DNA of 64,000 nucleotides from DATARH01 sp963847345 (GTDB lineage Bacteria > Pseudomonadota > Alphaproteobacteria > ATCC43930 > CGMCC-115725): positions 371,229 through 435,228 of the forward strand of contig CAWJZU010000015.1 of NCBI GenBank assembly GCA_963847345.1, given 5' to 3'. A program made the translations under genes and the position numbers. This document shows positions 27,387-37,400 of this stretch, in pieces. The notes beneath the pieces are model-generated. The model did not search any database. It saw nothing but the letters and a program-made list of their open reading frames with translations, and was not told the DNA's origin. Each line of letters starts with the position of its first letter. The stretch's first letter is position 1.

Positions 27387-28163
27387 ATGGCGGGGTGGAG
27401 CGAACAGAACCTTCAATTGGGCGACGTCAAGCTGCGGTTCCTGCGCGGCGGCGCCGGGCGTCCGGTGCTGGTGCTGCATCACGATACCGGGACGGTCGAC
27501 CATCTGCCGTTCTACGACGCGCTGGCCGAGAAATTCGATGTCATCGTGCCGCGGCATCCGGGATTTGGGGTCGAGGAGCGTCCGAGCTGGATGCGGCACC
27601 CACGCGACATCGCCGCGCTTTATCAATGGCTGCTCGCCGATCTCGGCATCGAGCGCGCCAGCCTTGTCGGGCTCGGCTTCGGCGGCTGGATAGCCGCCGA
27701 GATGGCGGCCCTGGCCCCGCGCGACTTCCACCGGCTCGTGCTGGTCGGCGCGATGGGAGTGAAGCCGCCCGAGGGCGACATCTTCGACCAGGCGATCGTC
27801 AGCTATATCGACTATGCCCGCGCCGGTTTCCACGACCAGGACGCGTTCGCGAAGGTCTACGGCGAGGTCACGACCGATCAGCTGGTCGCCTGGGATCTGT
27901 GCCGCGAAATGTGCTTCCGCATCGCCTGGAAGCCGTACATGTACTCGCAGACATTGCCGCATCTACTCGGCGGCGTGCGGGCCCCGGCACTCGTCGTGTG
28001 GGGCGATCACGACAAGATCGTGCCGAAGAGCGCTGGCGAACTCTACACTCGTTCGCTGCGCGAGGCGCGGTTCGAAACCGTGCGCGATTCCGGGCATTGC
28101 ATCGATATGGAGCAGCCCGAGGCACTGGTGCGCCTGGTGATGCCGTTTATCGACCAGAATTAG
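27387..28163 (+). CDS. Alpha/beta-hydrolase-fold protein lacking the usual nucleophile
   Basis: 258 residues of the alpha/beta hydrolase fold: LVLHHDTGT near the oxyanion region, PRHPGFG, the elbow VGLGFGGWIAAEMA, acid region VVWGDHDKIVP and His in DSGHCIDMEQP. At the nucleophile elbow (G-x-S-x-G) the Ser is Gly, so classical ester hydrolysis is unlikely. It opens a rightward set with a globin, a luciferase-like monooxygenase and a SnoaL-like protein, suggesting a role in the same oxidative pathway. Confidence 0.85.
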   Translation: MAGWSEQNLQLGDVKLRFLRGGAGRPVLVLHHDTGTVDHLPFYDALAEKFDVIVPRHPGFGVEERPSWMRHPRDIAALYQWLLADLGIERASLVGLGFGGWIAAEMAALAPRDFHRLVLVGAMGVKPPEGDIFDQAIVSYIDYARAGFHDQDAFAKVYGEVTTDQLVAWDLCREMCFRIAWKPYMYSQTLPHLLGGVRAPALVVWGDHDKIVPKSAGELYTRSLREARFETVRDSGHCIDMEQPEALVRLVMPFIDQN

Positions 28164-28223
28164 CGAAGCGGGGCCGACACCGGCGGCACCCTACCGGAGA
28201 ACGTTCGCAGAGAGAGGCCAGTG

Positions 28224-28640
28224 ATGACCCCGAGCCAGATAGAAGCCGTTCAGAAGTCTTTCTCCGCTGTGCTGCCGATCGCCGATCAGGCCGGGATGAT
28301 GTTCTACGAACGGCTGTTCGCGACCGAGCCACGATTGCGCGCGCTGTTCTCGGACGATATCGCCGCCCAGAGCGAAAAGCTGATGCAGATGATCGGCACC
28401 GCGGTCTATGGCCTGTATCAACCGGAAACGATTATTCCGACGGTTCGTGTCCTCGGTGCCCGCCATGCCGGCTATGGGGTGTCGGAAGCCGACTACGATA
28501 CCGTCGGAGCGGCCCTGCTGTGGACGCTCGAACAAGGACTGGGGCCGGCTTTCACGCCCGAAGTAGCGGAGGCTTGGATCGCCGCGTATACAATGCTTGC
28601 CGACATGATGAAGGCGGCGGCGCGTGAGGCCAAGGCATAG
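28224..28640 (+). CDS. Bacterial globin
   Basis: 138 residues. The single-domain globin pattern is visible: FYERLFATEPRLRALFSDD in the A-C helices, a proximal His in LGARHAGYGV (F8), and a C-terminal EAWIAAYTMLADMM helix. Haem globins of this class bind O2 or NO. ATG 28224 (GTG 28221 also possible) follows GAGAGAGG. Its position right before a flavin monooxygenase gene suggests oxygen supply or NO protection, which is inference. Confidence 0.88.
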   Translation: MTPSQIEAVQKSFSAVLPIADQAGMMFYERLFATEPRLRALFSDDIAAQSEKLMQMIGTAVYGLYQPETIIPTVRVLGARHAGYGVSEADYDTVGAALLWTLEQGLGPAFTPEVAEAWIAAYTMLADMMKAAAREAKA

Positions 28641-28700
28641 GTTTACGTTTGTGAAATGGCGCGCCGCTGGCAGGTGCGTCTGCCGACAAGGGAAAACGCC

Positions 28701-29942
28701 ATGCATGTCATGTATTTCACCGAGCAGCCGATGTCGGCCTATCCGGCGGATATCGGCCTCAAGACCGGCCACACCGCGCTGATGTTCTCGAACAAGTACT
28801 ACGACCCGGCGGCGGCCAGCCGGCTCTACAACGAATATCTCGAACAATACATCTACGCCGAGGAGCAAGGCGTCGAAGGCATCATGCTGAACGAGCACCA
28901 CAACGCGCCGTTCTGCATGCAGTCGAAATGCAATGTCTTCGCCTCGATCCTCGCCGCCGCCACGAAAAAGGTGAAGATCGTTCTGCTCGGCAATCCGCTG
29001 CCGCTGGCAGAGAACCCGGTGCGCCTCGCCGAGGAACTGGCGATGATCGACCTGATCTCGAAAGGCCGGCTGGTGTCGGGATTTGTCCGGGGCGGCGGGC
29101 AAGAGCAGCTCGCGACCGGTGTCAACCCGGCCTTCAACCGCGAGCGCTTCGAGGAGGCGCACGATCTGATCGTCAAGGCCTGGACCACGCCGGGTCCGTT
29201 CCGCTTGGAAGGCACGCATTACCAGCACCGCGTCGTCAATCCATGGGCGGTGCCGCTGCAGAAGCCGTATCCGCGCGTCTGGATCCCCGGCGTCTTGTCG
29301 CGCGAGACGATCATCTGGGCCGCGAAACAGCGCTATCCGTATGTCGCGCTGAACACCTCGATCGAGGCGACCAAGAAGATCTGGGAATTGTACGATCAGG
29401 TGGCGCTTGAGACGGGCTACGAGGCCGGTCCGGAGAACCGCGGCTACCTGCAGCAGGTGCATGTCTCCGAGAGCGAGGAGAAGGCCGAGCGCAACGCCCG
29501 GCAGTTCCTCTGGATGCAAGGTGAGTTCACCGGTCTAGCGCACCCAGTCTGGGCCAACCCGTCAGGCTATTTCTCGCCGCAGCTGCGCCGCAACTTCGTG
29601 GAATTCGCGGTGGGGCGGGCGGAGAACCCGCGCGGTCGGCCGACCTTCGAGCAGCAAGTCGCCGACGGCCGCATCTTCTTCGGCACGCCGAAGACGGTCA
29701 TCCCGAAGCTGCGCCGCGTCCTCGAGGAGACCCGTCCGAGCATCTACGGCATCTGGGGCAATGACGGTTCGGTGTCGAACGCGGACGCCCGCACCTGCAT
29801 CCGCCTGTTGGGCCAGGAAGTCATGCCGGCGATGCGCGAAATCGGCAAGGAGCTGGGCCTCAAGGACCCGTTCGAGCTGAACGCGCCGGTGCATCTGCGC
29901 TATTCGACCGACCTCAAGCAGATGCCGCAGGCCGCCGAGTAG
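28701..29942 (+). CDS. LLM-class (luciferase-like) flavin monooxygenase
   Basis: 413 residues from ATG 28701, after AAGGGAAAA. The bacterial luciferase fold is clear: YAEEQGVEGIMLNEHHNAPF, VLLGNPLPLAENPVRLAEELAMIDLISKGRL (flavin-site segment) and GRLVSGFVRGGGQEQ. Such enzymes use reduced FMN and O2 to oxidise small organic molecules. It is the catalytic centre of the local cluster; a dedicated flavin reductase is not visible. Confidence 0.93.
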   Translation: MHVMYFTEQPMSAYPADIGLKTGHTALMFSNKYYDPAAASRLYNEYLEQYIYAEEQGVEGIMLNEHHNAPFCMQSKCNVFASILAAATKKVKIVLLGNPLPLAENPVRLAEELAMIDLISKGRLVSGFVRGGGQEQLATGVNPAFNRERFEEAHDLIVKAWTTPGPFRLEGTHYQHRVVNPWAVPLQKPYPRVWIPGVLSRETIIWAAKQRYPYVALNTSIEATKKIWELYDQVALETGYEAGPENRGYLQQVHVSESEEKAERNARQFLWMQGEFTGLAHPVWANPSGYFSPQLRRNFVEFAVGRAENPRGRPTFEQQVADGRIFFGTPKTVIPKLRRVLEETRPSIYGIWGNDGSVSNADARTCIRLLGQEVMPAMREIGKELGLKDPFELNAPVHLRYSTDLKQMPQAAE

Positions 29943-30000
29943 GTTTCGCGGACCGCCGGCCTCCGGGCCGCCCCGCAACCGCCAGTCCCGGAGGCGAAAG

Positions 30001-30405
30001 ATGGCGGTTGACCAGACCCAGGCCGAACCCGATCGGGAGGCGGTCGCGGCGGCACTCGCCGTGCTCGACCGTTTCATGGCGGCGCTGAACGTCGGCGACG
30101 AGGAGGCGCTGCTCGCGACATTGCATTTCCCGCATTACCGGCTGGCCGCCGGAAGGATGCAAGTCTGGGAAACGTCGGGGCCTTATCTCGGAGACTTCCT
30201 GGCTCGCGCCGGCGCGGACTGGCATCATAGCGAATGGGATTTCCGCAACGTCATCGCCGCCGGGCCGACGAAGGTGCATTTCGATGTGCAGTTTACCCGC
30301 TATCGCACCGACAATTCCGTAATTGGCCGCTTCCGCTCGCTGTGGATCGTCACGCAGCAGGGCGGCCGCTGGGCCGTTGCGGCGCGGTCGAGCTTCGCCG
30401 ATTAG
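30001..30405 (+). CDS. SnoaL/NTF2-like protein
   Basis: 134 residues with the NTF2-like order: helix (VLDRFMAALNVGDEEALLATLHFPHYRLA), central strands and a C-terminal WIVTQQGGRWAVAARSSFAD. This cone fold serves as small hydrolase, isomerase or ligand-binding protein. It follows the LLM monooxygenase at 58 bases on the same strand and converges with the PhyH gene. Confidence 0.8.
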   Translation: MAVDQTQAEPDREAVAAALAVLDRFMAALNVGDEEALLATLHFPHYRLAAGRMQVWETSGPYLGDFLARAGADWHHSEWDFRNVIAAGPTKVHFDVQFTRYRTDNSVIGRFRSLWIVTQQGGRWAVAARSSFAD

Positions 30406-30414
30406 TCCTGTCGC

Positions 30415-31305
30415 TCAATCCACCTCGCTGCCTTGCGCGGCGAAGATCGAGCCGTATCCGTCGCAGCTCCAATCCGGCGGCACCGGGCACGGAGTCGGGT
30501 CGAGATGCGCGACGCGGGCCGGCGCGCCGCGCACGATCGCGCCGGTGCGGCTGGTCGGGGTCGGCGCCGGCATCCATGCGAATGCGTCGGCCGAACTGTA
30601 GACGAACAGCGCGACCGGCCTGACACGGTCGGTGAAATTGGCGCGCGAGCCATGCACCGTGCGGCAGTTGATCGCGATGACGGTGCCGGCCGGTCCGGTC
30701 AGATCCTCGGCGCGGGCCAGATCCACTGTCTTCATGTCACGGTCACGGATCGCGCCGGTCCACGCGCTGCTGTCGTCGCGGTGCTCGAAGATCGGCCCCC
30801 GATGGCTGCCGGCGACGCAGGTCAGGGGACCCTGTTCGGCCGGCACGTCGCAGAGATAAACGCCGAGCGTGACCGGGCTGTAATTGGTGTGCGGCCACGC
30901 CGGGATGTCCTGGTGCCACTTCACGATCTCACCGGTGCCCGGCCATTTGTAATTGAGTTTGCTGCTGTGGAACTTGACGTCGGGCCCGACGAGATCGGCG
31001 GCGATGTCGGCCAGCCGCGAGTCCGCTGCGAAGCCCCAGAAATCGGGATGGCGGTCGACCAACGCGCGCAGCCGGCGGATATGCGGCCGCTCCGTTGTGT
31101 GGTTCGGACCGAGGTCATAGGCCTCGTTCGAGGCGGCAACGTTACGGCTGTTCTCGACAAAGCGGTTTGACAGCGCGATCAGCCGATCGAGCCAGGCGGA
31201 CGGGATCAGCCCTTCTGCGGACAGGAACCCTGTCGCGAAATAGCGTTCCCGCTGCGCCTGGCTCAGCACGCGCGGCGGATCGGCGAGGATATCCTGCGGC
31301 GTCAT
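30415..31305 (-). CDS. Phytanoyl-CoA dioxygenase (PhyH) family protein
   Basis: 296 residues. The Fe(II)/2-oxoglutarate facial triad is visible: HQD in VKWHQDIPAWPHTNYSPVT, and the distal His in INCRTVHGSRANFTDR, followed by RPVALFVYS with the 2-oxoglutarate-binding Arg. Such enzymes hydroxylate small molecules or acyl chains. The start ATG lies inside the third copy of a 14-base tandem repeat, and no ordinary Shine-Dalgarno is seen. It is convergent with the SnoaL-like gene and divergent from the ABM gene. Confidence 0.88.
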   Translation of the reverse strand: MTPQDILADPPRVLSQAQRERYFATGFLSAEGLIPSAWLDRLIALSNRFVENSRNVAASNEAYDLGPNHTTERPHIRRLRALVDRHPDFWGFAADSRLADIAADLVGPDVKFHSSKLNYKWPGTGEIVKWHQDIPAWPHTNYSPVTLGVYLCDVPAEQGPLTCVAGSHRGPIFEHRDDSSAWTGAIRDRDMKTVDLARAEDLTGPAGTVIAINCRTVHGSRANFTDRVRPVALFVYSSADAFAWMPAPTPTSRTGAIVRGAPARVAHLDPTPCPVPPDWSCDGYGSIFAAQGSEVD

Positions 31306-31343
31306 GCTTGTATCCTCATGCTTGTATCCCGATGCTTGTATCC
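31304..31343. repeat. Three tandem 14-bp repeats at the PhyH start
   Basis: ATGCTTGTATCC occurs three times at 31304-31315, 31318-31329 and 31332-31343, with exact 14-base spacing. The copy nearest the gene overlaps the ATG of the PhyH gene on the minus strand. The array lies between two divergent genes, so it could be an operator or a slippage-prone leader. Confidence 0.85.
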
Positions 31344-31416
31344 GGGGAGCCGCGCTCTCTATCCTGCGCCGAGCGCCGATTCGAACGGTCGCCGTCAGCA
31401 GCAAAGGACAAGACAC

Positions 31417-31722
31417 ATGATTCACGTGATCGCCATCATAACGGCCAAGCCCGGCAAGCGCGACGAGGTGTTGGGGCATTTCCGCGCCAACATGCCGGCG
31501 GTCCATGCCGAGGTCGGCTGCCTTGAATACGGCCCGGCGATCGACGCCGAGGCCGGTCCCGGCGCCAAATACGGTCCCGATACCTTCGTCGTGATCGAGA
31601 AATGGGAGAGCCTCGACCATCTGAAGGCGCACGCCGCCTCGCCGCACATGCAGGCCTATGCCGGAAAGACCCGCGATCTGCTCGCCAACCGCGAAATTCA
31701 CGTGCTGTCGCCGGCCGTCTGA
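31417..31722 (+). CDS. ABM-fold quinol/antibiotic-biosynthesis monooxygenase
   Basis: 101 residues from ATG 31417. The ferredoxin-like ABM pattern is present: MIHVIAIITAKPGKRDEVLGHF at the start, FVVIEKWESLDHLKAHAASPHM in the middle and a short beta end. Such small cofactor-free enzymes oxidise quinols or aromatic intermediates. Divergent from the PhyH gene. Confidence 0.88.
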   Translation: MIHVIAIITAKPGKRDEVLGHFRANMPAVHAEVGCLEYGPAIDAEAGPGAKYGPDTFVVIEKWESLDHLKAHAASPHMQAYAGKTRDLLANREIHVLSPAV

Positions 31723-31738
31723 CGCACGCAATTCGCAG

Positions 31739-31826
31739 GATGGGCTGAGCGGCGCGAAGCCCATGCGGTCGTGCGGCGACTGTACGGTATGGGCTTCTCC
31801 CGGCTTTCGCCGGGGTCAGCCCATCC
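31739..31826. repeat. Nested palindromic repeat in a convergent spacer
   Basis: Outer arms GGATGGGCTGA / TCAGCCCATCC, inner arms GAAGCCCAT / ATGGGCTTC, and a tight hairpin CCCGGC-TTTC-GCCGGG (31799-31814) lie between two converging genes. The outer arms resemble a repeat found in many alphaproteobacterial spacers. It could work as a two-way terminator. Confidence 0.6.
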
Positions 31827-31856
31827 CACGGAACTGTGGAACCTGCCGCCTCCGGC

Positions 31857-32999
31857 TTAGATGCAATAGGTACGCAGCGGCGGGAAGCCGTTGAAGCCGA
31901 CCGAGGCATAGCTGGCGGTGTACGCGCCGGTCGACAGGATTGCGATCTTGTCGCCGACCGCGAGATCGACCGGCAGCCGGTACTCGGTGTGCTCGTACAG
32001 GATGTCGGCGCTGTCGCAGGTCGGGCCCGCGAGGATCACCGGCAGCTTCGCCCCAGAGCGGCCCGGCGCCTCGATGCGGTACTTGATGCTTTCGCCCATC
32101 GTCTCGGCGAGCCCGTTGAACTTGCCGACATCGAGATACACCCAGCGCTTGCCGCCGCCGTCGCCCTTGTCGGAAATCAGCACGACCTCGCTCTGGATTG
32201 CGCCGGCGTCGCCGACCAGCGAGCGACCCGGCTCGACGATGATCTCGGGCAGCCGGTTGCCGAAATGCCGGGTCAGCGCGTCGGTTACGGCCTGAGCATA
32301 GCGCTCGATCGAGGCGATCTCGCCGCGGTACCGCGCCGGAAAGCCCCCGCCGATATTGACCATGCGCAGATTGATATCGGTCTCGGCGAGCAGCGTGAAC
32401 ATCTGCGCGACCGCGCCGACGGCATGGTCCCATTGCGTCAGATCGGTCTGCTGCGAGCCGACATGGAACGACACGCCGTAAGGGTCGAGCCCGAGATCGC
32501 GGGCGCGCTGCAACAGCCCGATCGCCATCTCAGGGGAGCAGCCGAATTTCCGCGACAGCGGCCAGTCCGCGCCTTCGCACGACACCAGGATACGGCAGAA
32601 AACGCGCGCGCCAGGCGCTTGGCGCGCGAGCTTTTGCAACTCCGCCTCGCTGTCAAACGCGAACAGCCGCACGCCCTGTGCGAAGGCGAAGGCGATGTCC
32701 CTCTCCTTCTTAATCGTGTTGCCGTAGGACAGCCGTTCCGGGGTGGCGCCGTTGCCGAGACACAGACCGATTTCGGCCGGGCTCGCGACATCGAAATTCG
32801 AGCCCCGCGCCGCCAGCATCGCGACGATCTCCGGCGCCGGGTTGGCCTTGACCGCGTAGAACACGCTGGCCACCGACAGATACCGGGTCAGGAGGTCGTA
32901 TGCCTCGGCGATTACGTCGAGATCGACGACGAGGCACGGCGTCTCGGGGGCATGGGCGGACAGGAAACGGGCGATCTTGTTGTTCACGTCTTGGGTCAC
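31857..32999 (-). CDS. PLP-dependent ornithine/lysine-type decarboxylase (alanine-racemase fold)
   Basis: About 380 residues from GTG 32999 (GTG 32987 also possible). VFYAVKANP carries the PLP lysine, VSFHVGSQQTD and NIGGGFP bind the phosphate, EPGRSLVGDAG and the GPTCDSADILYE motif with the active-site Cys are intact. This is the eukaryotic-type ornithine decarboxylase / carboxynorspermidine family that makes polyamine precursors. Substrate choice between ornithine and lysine cannot be settled by eye. Confidence 0.9.
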   Translation of the reverse strand: MTQDVNNKIARFLSAHAPETPCLVVDLDVIAEAYDLLTRYLSVASVFYAVKANPAPEIVAMLAARGSNFDVASPAEIGLCLGNGATPERLSYGNTIKKERDIAFAFAQGVRLFAFDSEAELQKLARQAPGARVFCRILVSCEGADWPLSRKFGCSPEMAIGLLQRARDLGLDPYGVSFHVGSQQTDLTQWDHAVGAVAQMFTLLAETDINLRMVNIGGGFPARYRGEIASIERYAQAVTDALTRHFGNRLPEIIVEPGRSLVGDAGAIQSEVVLISDKGDGGGKRWVYLDVGKFNGLAETMGESIKYRIEAPGRSGAKLPVILAGPTCDSADILYEHTEYRLPVDLAVGDKIAILSTGAYTASYASVGFNGFPPLRTYCI

Positions 33000-33554
33000 C
33001 TTCCGAAAAGCAGCGGGCGGATAGCGACGGAGCGCCGCCGGCCGCCACGGTCGGTTGCGCCCGCCGATTGGCGGAGCAAATCGCCCCCGGCGCCGCAAAT
33101 CACGGAACCGAGGACGCAGCGAGAACCGGACGGTTCGGCCTTAGATGGCCGCCCGTCGGGGCGTCTCGCTCAGCTCAGACTGCTTGGATCGGAAACCCGG
33201 CCGCCCCGCCCGCGCTGGCGGGTGCCGCGCAATGCGGCGTCAGGACAGGGCACTGCGGCCCTGATCGGGATTGCAACCATATCGACCTCCCTCTCGGGAC
33301 CGGCCCCCTCCCGACAAACGGGCGGGCCAGACTGCCAAAAAGGACGCGTTACGTCGTTGCATAACCACCATGGGCCATAGGCACGTGCGAGTGCGTCAAC
33401 GGCCGGATAAATACGCGCATCGTGCGCCAATGCAAGGGGAAATCGTGCCTTCGTGCTCCAGATTCGCAACCCGCGCCGATTATCCCCATTGGGCGGTGGC
33501 GATCGGGCATGGGAACGAGCGAAGACATCCTTTCCGGCAAGAGGTGGCGATTGG
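33000..33554. other. Spacer with no supported gene
   Basis: The open frames here overlap on all strands without family features. It borders a zone of insertion-sequence relics. Confidence 0.4.
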
Positions 33555-33730
33555 TCAGGCGGCGAGGGGTGGAAGTTTCGCCGGATCGGCATCGATCAGT
33601 GGCGGTGCAAGGTTCGGCCATTCCCTCGGTGTGCTTGTAACGGCGCTGGAGCAGCCACTCGTCATTCCGTTCGAGCAACACGGCGCCGCTTCTGCAGCAG
33701 CTCGACAAGCGCCATCTGTCCAATTATCGC
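33555..33730 (-). pseudogene. IS256-type transposase C-terminal relic
   Basis: Across two frames the minus strand reads GAVLLERNDEWLLQRRYKHTEGMAE then LAPPLIDADPAKLPPLAA and a stop. This matches the usual C-terminal end of IS256-family transposases (LLEQNDEW...RYM...). At least one frameshift, and the catalytic domain is missing. Confidence 0.55.
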
Positions 33731-33888
33731 AACGGCTATTGCGAGCGCAGCCTCGACACGCGCCTCGGCTCGCCTCCTCGGTCATCTGGTCCTCGGTGGC
33801 TGCTGATGGCCGTCACAAATCCATCATAAACGCACCATTTCAATACCACCTGTCACTCACCGCCAATTCACCGCCACGACCGCGGACG

Positions 33889-34110
33889 CTAACGATCCGG
33901 CTGCCGCCACCAGTTGGCACCATCGCGGTGCGATGCGCCGTCAGGCGCGAGCGGCGGTCCCTCTTTTTGGCAGTTGCGCAGCATCAACGGCGAGATCCCC
34001 AGCTGGCCGCGATCCGCACCAGCGGCCGATTGCCGCGCGCCAGCAAGCCGATTGCCTGTGTCTTGAGATGATCTGTAACCTGATGTGCCTGACACATTCG
34101 ACACCTTTTC
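33889..34110 (-). pseudogene. IS3-type OrfA helix-turn-helix relic
   Basis: Two minus-strand frames join as DHLKTQAIGLLARGNRPLVR then LGISPLMLRNCQKEGPPLAP, a transposase OrfA-like HTH. A frameshift lies near 34010. No OrfB is nearby, so this is a remnant. Confidence 0.45.
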
Positions 34111-34425
34111 CGCGCACGCCCGCTCGATCGTCTACCGCAAAGGAGTGACGCTCTCCGGTAATGAAGAACCTCGCTGCTTCGCGTGATCGGTCGGCAGCTG
34201 GGGAGAGCGGCAGTTCGCCGAAGCTCGTGTCCGTCTCCAAGCGGAATTGGACAGCGTCCACGACTGCCCGCTCGACCGGGTGGTGCCGTCGACCTGCGCA
34301 CGCACGATCCGGCATCACCTCGATCGGCGGCGGATGCAACAAGCTTGACATGCTAACGCGGGCACGAGGCATAATAATAGTTGTACATAGATGCAAGCTC
34401 AGCAACTGGCAGGAGAAAACCCGAG

Positions 34426-37400
34426 ATGGCGGCCGCACCACTGAGCATTGCCCTGGTTAGAGACACCGGCACTTCGTCGACCGACAGGATCACCTCGTAT
34501 CCGGTCGTCAAGGGTGTCGGTCAGCCCAACACTCTTGTCATCATCAAGGAGGGCGGCGCCACGCTGGGCATTGCGCTGACGGACGGCACGGGGGCCTGGA
34601 GCTTCATCCCGCCCGGCTTGGCCGACGGCGCGCACACGCTGAGCGCCAGCCAGACCGCCAGCGACGGCAGCATCGCGACGGCAACGCTGAGCTTTACGCT
34701 CGACAGGGCGGCGCCGGTGGTGAGCGTGGCACTGTTCGCGGATACCGGCAGCTCATCGACCGACAAGATTACCTCCAACCCGGCGGTCAAGGGCGTTGGT
34801 CAGGCCAACACCCTTGTCACCATCAAGGAAGGCGGCGTCACGCTCGGCACGGCGATGGCGGACGGCACGGGGGCCTGGAACTTCACGCCGGTCGGTCTGG
34901 CTGACGGCGCGCACGTATTCAGCGTCAGCCAGACCGATCTCGCCGGCAATACCGGAACGGCGACGCTGAGCTTCACGCTCGACAGTTCGCAGGGGATTTC
35001 GCCGGCCGGCGCTCTCGATGGCGCTGATTTCGGACACCGGCAGCTCATCGACCGACAAGATTACCTCCGACCCGGCGGTCAAGGGCGTCGGTCAGGCCAA
35101 CACCCTGGTCACCATCAAGGAAGGCGGCGTCACGCTCGGCACGGCGATGGCGGACGGCACGGGGGCCTGGAACTTCACGCCGGTCGGTCTGGCCGACGGC
35201 GCGCACGTATTCAGCGTCAGCCAGACCGATCTCGCCGGCAATACCGGGACGGCGACGCTGAGCTTTACGCTCGACAGTCGAACAGCGCCGCGTCGGTGAG
35301 CGATCGGCACTGTCTCGGATACCGGCAGCTCATCGACCGACAAGATTACCTCCAACCCGACGGTCAAGGGCGTCGGTCAGGCCAACACCCTGGTCACCAT
35401 CAAGGAAGGCGGCGTCACGCTCGGCACGGCGATGGCGGACGGCACGGGGGCCTGGAACTTCACGCCGGTCGGTCTGGCCGACGGCGCGCACGTATTCAGC
35501 GTCAGCCAGACCGATCTCGCCGGCAATACCGGAACGGCGACGCTGAGCTTCACGCTCGACAGGGCGGCGCCGGTGGTGAGCATGGCCCTGCTTTCGGATA
35601 TGGCAGCTCATCGACCGACAAGATTACCTCCAACCCCACGGTCAAGGGCGTCGGTCAGGCCAACACCCTGGTCACCATCAAGGAAGGTGGCGTCACGCTC
35701 GGCACGGCGATGGCGGACGGCACGGGGGCCTGGAACTTCACGCCGGTCGGTCTGGCTGACGGCGCTCACGTATTCAGCGTCAGCCAGACCGATCTCGCCG
35801 GCAATACCGGAACGGCGACGCTGAGCTTCACGCTCGACAGTTCGCAGGGGAGTTCATCGCCGCCGCCGGCGCTCTCGATCGCGCTGATTTCGGATACCGG
35901 CAGCTCATCGACCGACAAGATTACCTCGAAACCCGCGATCAAGGGTACCGGTCAGGCCGGTACTGTGCTCACCATCAAGGAGGGCGGCGCCACGCTCGGC
36001 GCCCTAACGGTGAACAGTACCGGCGCCTGGGACTTCACGGCAGCCGGCCTGGCCGACGGCGTACACACAGTGATCGCCAGCCAGACCGACCGGGCCGGCA
36101 ATACTGGGACGGCGACGCTCACCTTTACCCTCGACAGGATAGCGCCGGCGCTGAGCACGGCCCTGCTTTCGGATGACGGCAGTTCGTCGAGCGACAGGAT
36201 CACCTCGACCCCGGCGATCAAGGGCTTCGGTGACGCCAATACCCTCGTCACCATCAAGGAGGCTGGCACCATCCTCGGCACCGCAACTTCCGACGGCGCC
36301 GGCGCCTGGAGCTTCACCCCGCCTGACATTGCCGTCGGTGTGCATACGCTGACCGCCACCCAGACCGATCTGGCCGGCAATACCGGAACGTCCACGCTGA
36401 GCTTCACTCTGACGGCGCCGCAACCGTCGCAGAGCGGTGACATTGTCGGCTTGCTTTTGCAAAACACCGGCGCCACCGCCGAGCAAAGCGGCTATGTGAC
36501 GTTCGGCCAGGTCTTCAAACCGGGCGCGATAATGCCCGGCGAGAGCCTCGTCGCGCGCATCGCCGGGGTCGATTACGCGGTGCAGATGGATGTCAAGGCG
36601 ACCAACAGCGACGGCTCGGTGCGCCATGCGGTTCTGACCTTGAGCGCGCCCGGAATCGCCCTGGGCGGCAGCCTCGCGCTGATGCTCGCGAAGGGCAGCG
36701 CGGCGATGCCGTCGCCGGCGGCGCCGAGCGCCGCCTCCCTGTTGGCGAGCGGCTACAATCTCGATGTGGCGTTCACGTTCCGCAATGCCGACGGCACGAC
36801 CACCACGGACAACGCCTCGGCGGCGGCGGCTTTGCAGGCCGCGATAACCGCCGGCAACGTCCAGCGCTGGCTGACCGGGCCGGAGGTCAACGAATACAGC
36901 GTGGTGACGACGGTCAACGGCGGCAAGCTCAAGGTCGAATTCGATATTCGGGCCTATGCCGACGGCACCACCAGCACCGATGTCATCTTCGACAACAGCT
37001 GGATGTTCTCCCCGGGGAAATCCGACCTGACCTACGACGTGGCGATCCGCCAGGGCGGTACACAGGTCTACAGCGCGAACAACGTCTCACAGTATCTCTA
37101 TTCGCTGTGGGATCACCGGGTGGACAGTGCCGGCACGATCAACCCGAATGTGCAGTACGATGTTTCTTATTTGACCGCCGCTGCCGCACTGCCGACCTAC
37201 GATCAAAGCTATGGCGTCAGCAGTGCGGCGATCCAGACGAATTACAGTAAGCTCAACCCCTCCAGCTCCACCGGGTACGGCAGCACGGGCCCGTTGGGTA
37301 CCGCGGAAGTACAGCCGGCAATGCCGTTGGTTGCTGGGCGGGCCGACATTGGGCCGCAGCCCAATTGGGTGGCGCAGTGGGTGTTGAGCCAGAGCAGCAC

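Noticed and set aside
27395..28627. 410-residue frame overlapping the hydrolase and globin genes
   Set aside because: Arg-rich out-of-frame reading; both underlying genes have clear family motifs in other frames.
31836..33380. 514-residue plus-strand open frame
   Set aside because: Antisense to the complete PLP decarboxylase; no family features.
34438..36410. Tandem repeats considered as a CRISPR array
   Set aside because: Units are ~282 bases, contiguous and encode Ig-like domains; no spacers or cas genes.
34521..36627. Several long minus-strand open frames opposite the Ig-like repeats
   Set aside because: They repeat with the same period as the plus-strand repeats, have no starts or family features, and are shadows of the repeat coding.
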